From Desulfobulbaceae bacterium (GTDB lineage: Bacteria > Desulfobacterota > Desulfobulbia > Desulfobulbales > Desulfocapsaceae), in contig JAITSS010000011.1 of NCBI GenBank assembly GCA_031287565.1, forward strand, positions 1 to 36,013: a stretch of 36,013 nucleotides of DNA, read 5' to 3'. Position numbers and translations under genes: made by a program. Positions within the stretch are counted from its first letter, which is position 1, and every line of letters begins with the position of its first letter. Below the pieces are notes generated by a model. It searched no databases and was not told where the DNA came from. It worked only from the letters and a program-made list of their open reading frames with translations. Shown here piece after piece: positions 33,741 to 36,013 of the stretch.

Positions 33741-35876
33741 ATGGATAGAGAATTTCGTATCCACGCGCCCTGTCCGCTGGGCGTTGAAGAACCGCTGACC
33801 CAGGAGATGCGCGACCTGGGCGGCGTCGATATCCACAGCGCCCCGGCCCTGGTCAGCGCCAGCGGCGACCTAAGCCTAGCCTATCGCTTATGTCTGTGGT
33901 CGCGGCTGGCCTCGCGCCTGTTGCTCCACCTGGCCGATTGGCCTATGACTGAAGTCCGCTCACTCTACGATCTGATGCTGGACTTTCCGTTTGAGCAACA
34001 TTTCGATGCCGATCAGACCTTCGCCTTTGAGGTGACGCTGGTCGGCGCGGCGAGCAGGCATAACGGCCCATACTTGGCGCGGCTGGCCAAAGACGGCTTG
34101 GCCGACCGCTTTCGCGAGCGATGCGGCCTCCGTCCGTCGGTTGATACCCTCCACCCAGCGCTGCGCTTTCATCTGCATTGGGATGGCGCGCGCCTCGGCC
34201 TCAACCTCGATTTGGCTGGCCCGCTGCATCGGCGCGGCTGGCGGCTGGAAGCGGGCGAAGCGCCGATGAAAGAAAATCTGGCGGCGGCCGTCCTGATGCT
34301 GGCTGGTTTCGCGGCGAACAGCCCGCCAGCGCTGATCGATCCCTGCTGCGGCGGCGCGACTTTACTCATCGAAGCGGCGATGATCGTCGGTGATGTCGCG
34401 CCGGGTTTGTCGCGGTCGTCCTACGGTTTCACCGCCTGGAAACAACACCAACCGACGCAGTGGGATCAATTGGTCGATGAGGCGATGCGGCGCGAGGCGG
34501 CGGGCGAAGAAAAAACCTGGCCGCTGTTTCTCGGTTTCGACGCCGACGGCAAGGCGGTGGCCGCCGCCCGCAAAAATATTGAGCAAGCGGGCTTCGCCGG
34601 GCGAATCGTGGTGGAGAAACGCGAACTCGCCCATCTCGTCAATCCAAATCCACGAGCGAGCGGCCTGATCATCGCCAATCTCCCCTACGGCGAGCGCCTG
34701 GGCGAAGAGGCCGCCATCGGCCACTTCTACCGCGCCTTCGGTCGCATCGCCCAAGAACGTTTCAGCGGCTGGCGGCTGGCGGTTTTAATCGGTAAGGCCG
34801 AACTCACCGACAGCTTCGGCCTTAGCTGGCAGGAAAAAATCGCGCTCCGCAACGGGGCGCTTCCCTGTCGCCTCTTAACCGGCGTGGCAACCGCGCCCGC
34901 GCCCTTCCGCTGGCCGGTCGCCACAGCGGACGACGACAATGATTTCGCCGGGCGTCTGCGCAAAAACCTGACGAAAATGATGACCTGGGCCGAGCAACAG
35001 GGCGTGTACTGCTTCCGCGTCTATGACCGCGACCTGCCGAATTACAATTTCAGCCTCGACCTCTATGAAAAATGGGCGCTCTTAAACGAATACGCGCCAC
35101 CCGCCCACATCGACGCCGGCGAGGCCGAAGACCGATTGGCGCTGGCGAGAAAAATCATCCGCCAGACGCTGGGCCTGCGCTCGGACCGGCTCTTTATCCG
35201 CCGTCGGCAAAGGCAGAAGGGCAAAGAACAATACCAGCGCCAACGAACGGATGAGCGCCCGCGGCTCCACGAAGTCCGGGAAGGCGACTGCCGCTTTCTG
35301 ATCAATCTCAGCAATTATCTCGATACCGGCCTGTTCCTCGACCATCGGCCATTACGCCTGCGCATCGCCCGCGAAGCCAAAGGCAAGCGCTTTCTCAACC
35401 TGTTCGCCTACAGCGGCGCGGCCACCGTCCACGCGGCTTTCGGCGGCGCGGCCGCAACCACCAGCGTTGATTTATCGGCGCAGTATCTGGCCTGGGCGCG
35501 GATGAATCTGGCGATAAACGGCCTCGCGCCTACGCGGCATCGTTTCATCGTCGCTGATTGTCGCGCCTGGCTGCGGGACGATGACGGCCTCTACGACCTG
35601 ATTTTTCTCGACCCGCCGACCTTTGCCAACAGCAAGAAGAAGGGATTGCTCTTCGAGGTACAGCGCCACCACGCCGAGTTACTGGAGCTGGCCATGCGCC
35701 GCCTGGCCCCCGGTGGTTTGCTGCTTTTTTCGGTGAATTTCCGGGAATTTGTCCTGGATGCCGACCTGCCTCAACGCTTTGCCATGCGCGAAATCACGCG
35801 GCAGACCATTCCCTTCGATTTCGCCCGCAACCCGAAAGTTCACCGCGCCTGGGAAGTGAGGCCAGCGGTTGCCTAG
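33741..35876 (+). CDS. rlmL: Bifunctional 23S rRNA methyltransferase RlmKL
   Basis: A 711-residue fused enzyme (the E. coli protein has 702) that makes m2G2445 (RlmL part) and m7G2069 (RlmK part) in 23S rRNA. Order: N-terminal ferredoxin-like and THUMP domains (about 1-165), the RlmL Rossmann domain with DPCCGGATLLIEAAMI and NLPYGERLGEE (N-P-P-Y type), and the RlmK part with a PUA-like entry (NLPNYNFSLDLYEKW), FLNLFAYSGAATVHAAFGG, SVDLSAQYLAWARMN and LDPPTFANSKK. The start at 33741 gives MDREFRIHAPCPLGVE; the frame opens earlier (33579) but overlaps the divergent gene. No clear ribosome site. Confidence 0.95.
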   Translation: MDREFRIHAPCPLGVEEPLTQEMRDLGGVDIHSAPALVSASGDLSLAYRLCLWSRLASRLLLHLADWPMTEVRSLYDLMLDFPFEQHFDADQTFAFEVTLVGAASRHNGPYLARLAKDGLADRFRERCGLRPSVDTLHPALRFHLHWDGARLGLNLDLAGPLHRRGWRLEAGEAPMKENLAAAVLMLAGFAANSPPALIDPCCGGATLLIEAAMIVGDVAPGLSRSSYGFTAWKQHQPTQWDQLVDEAMRREAAGEEKTWPLFLGFDADGKAVAAARKNIEQAGFAGRIVVEKRELAHLVNPNPRASGLIIANLPYGERLGEEAAIGHFYRAFGRIAQERFSGWRLAVLIGKAELTDSFGLSWQEKIALRNGALPCRLLTGVATAPAPFRWPVATADDDNDFAGRLRKNLTKMMTWAEQQGVYCFRVYDRDLPNYNFSLDLYEKWALLNEYAPPAHIDAGEAEDRLALARKIIRQTLGLRSDRLFIRRRQRQKGKEQYQRQRTDERPRLHEVREGDCRFLINLSNYLDTGLFLDHRPLRLRIAREAKGKRFLNLFAYSGAATVHAAFGGAAATTSVDLSAQYLAWARMNLAINGLAPTRHRFIVADCRAWLRDDDGLYDLIFLDPPTFANSKKKGLLFEVQRHHAELLELAMRRLAPGGLLLFSVNFREFVLDADLPQRFAMREITRQTIPFDFARNPKVHRAWEVRPAVA

Positions 35877-36013
35877 GGGAAACGCTGATTGAATCAGTAA
35901 TTAGATTCTCCTCAAAAAGCTGTAATATATTGGAATAATAAGGTAAAGTGAGTTTTTTGTGGCTATGTTTCTGCCAATAAAAAGCAGCGAAATACTTGGG
36001 AATGATGTGGGGG
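35877..36013. other. AT-rich right edge, possible start of another element
   Basis: After rlmKL the base composition drops sharply to AT-rich. A near-palindrome CTGATTGAATCAG (35886-35898) is close to the rlmKL stop. An open frame starts at an ATG (35965) and runs off the window; its 16 codons begin MFLPIKSSEIL. It may be the end of an insertion sequence or a recently gained gene, but nothing is recognisable with confidence. Confidence 0.35.

Noticed and set aside
35965..36013. Start of a YgiQ-type radical SAM protein (MFLPI...)
   Set aside because: The similarity covers five residues, and the expected GWD motif is absent.

Overview
The window is a dense, GC-rich (about 60% by eye), Gram-negative bacterial chromosome segment with about 28 protein genes and no rRNA, tRNA or CRISPR array that I can see. 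Several traits point to a Desulfobacterota/Deltaproteobacteria-type organism: a HesB-like selenoprotein, an RdgC-type gene with a conserved partner, a PilR/PilS-style sigma-54 two-component pair and an MltB-type transglycosylase. This placement is inference. The phosphate-binding protein has the permuted lobe order I associate with gut Clostridia, which could mean transfer or an anaerobic, host-associated lifestyle.

Layout. (1) 258-6787: a complete phosphate module pstS-pstC-pstA-pstB-phoU-phoB-phoR, mostly coupled by 4-base ATGA overlaps and preceded by a Pho-box-like direct repeat. (2) 6762-9874: a convergent pRiA4b ORF-3-like gene, a secreted lytic transglycosylase, and an rdgC-type gene with its partner. 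(3) 9909-11588: a lone AIPR-family (abortive infection/phage resistance) gene with an Mrr-like nuclease end, followed by housekeeping gatB, radC and hemW. (4) 14929-17368: a MarR regulator and an MFS exporter behind a promoter flanked by two 18-base inverted repeats. (5) 17419-20974, minus strand: a small conserved protein, clpB, and a HesB-like gene whose in-frame TGA lies exactly at the conserved HesB cysteine and is followed by a SECIS-like hairpin. (6) 21276-23058: phosphofructokinase and a MagIII-like DNA glycosylase. (7) 23496-30319: a cassette resembling decaprenylphosphoryl-arabinose synthesis (HAD-UbiA fusion, epimerase, FAD oxidoreductase, GtrA, DprE1-like, DprE2-like) ending in an orphan ureE. 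(8) 30400-33521: sigma-54 response regulator and membrane sensor kinase. (9) 33484-35876: a DUF2065 membrane protein and the double methyltransferase rlmKL. After 35877 the sequence turns AT-rich and may start a different element.

How the genes work together. PstSCAB imports phosphate, PhoU and PhoR sense its supply and PhoB feeds back on the operon. The cassette at 23.5-29.8 kb has the enzymes to attach phosphoribose to a polyprenyl phosphate carrier, dephosphorylate it, epimerise it in two redox steps and probably flip it for use on the cell surface. The MarR-MFS unit looks like self-regulated efflux. The most notable single observations are the probable selenoprotein (TGA at 20867-20869), the circularly permuted PstS, and the lipid-linked sugar cassette with three accessory genes.
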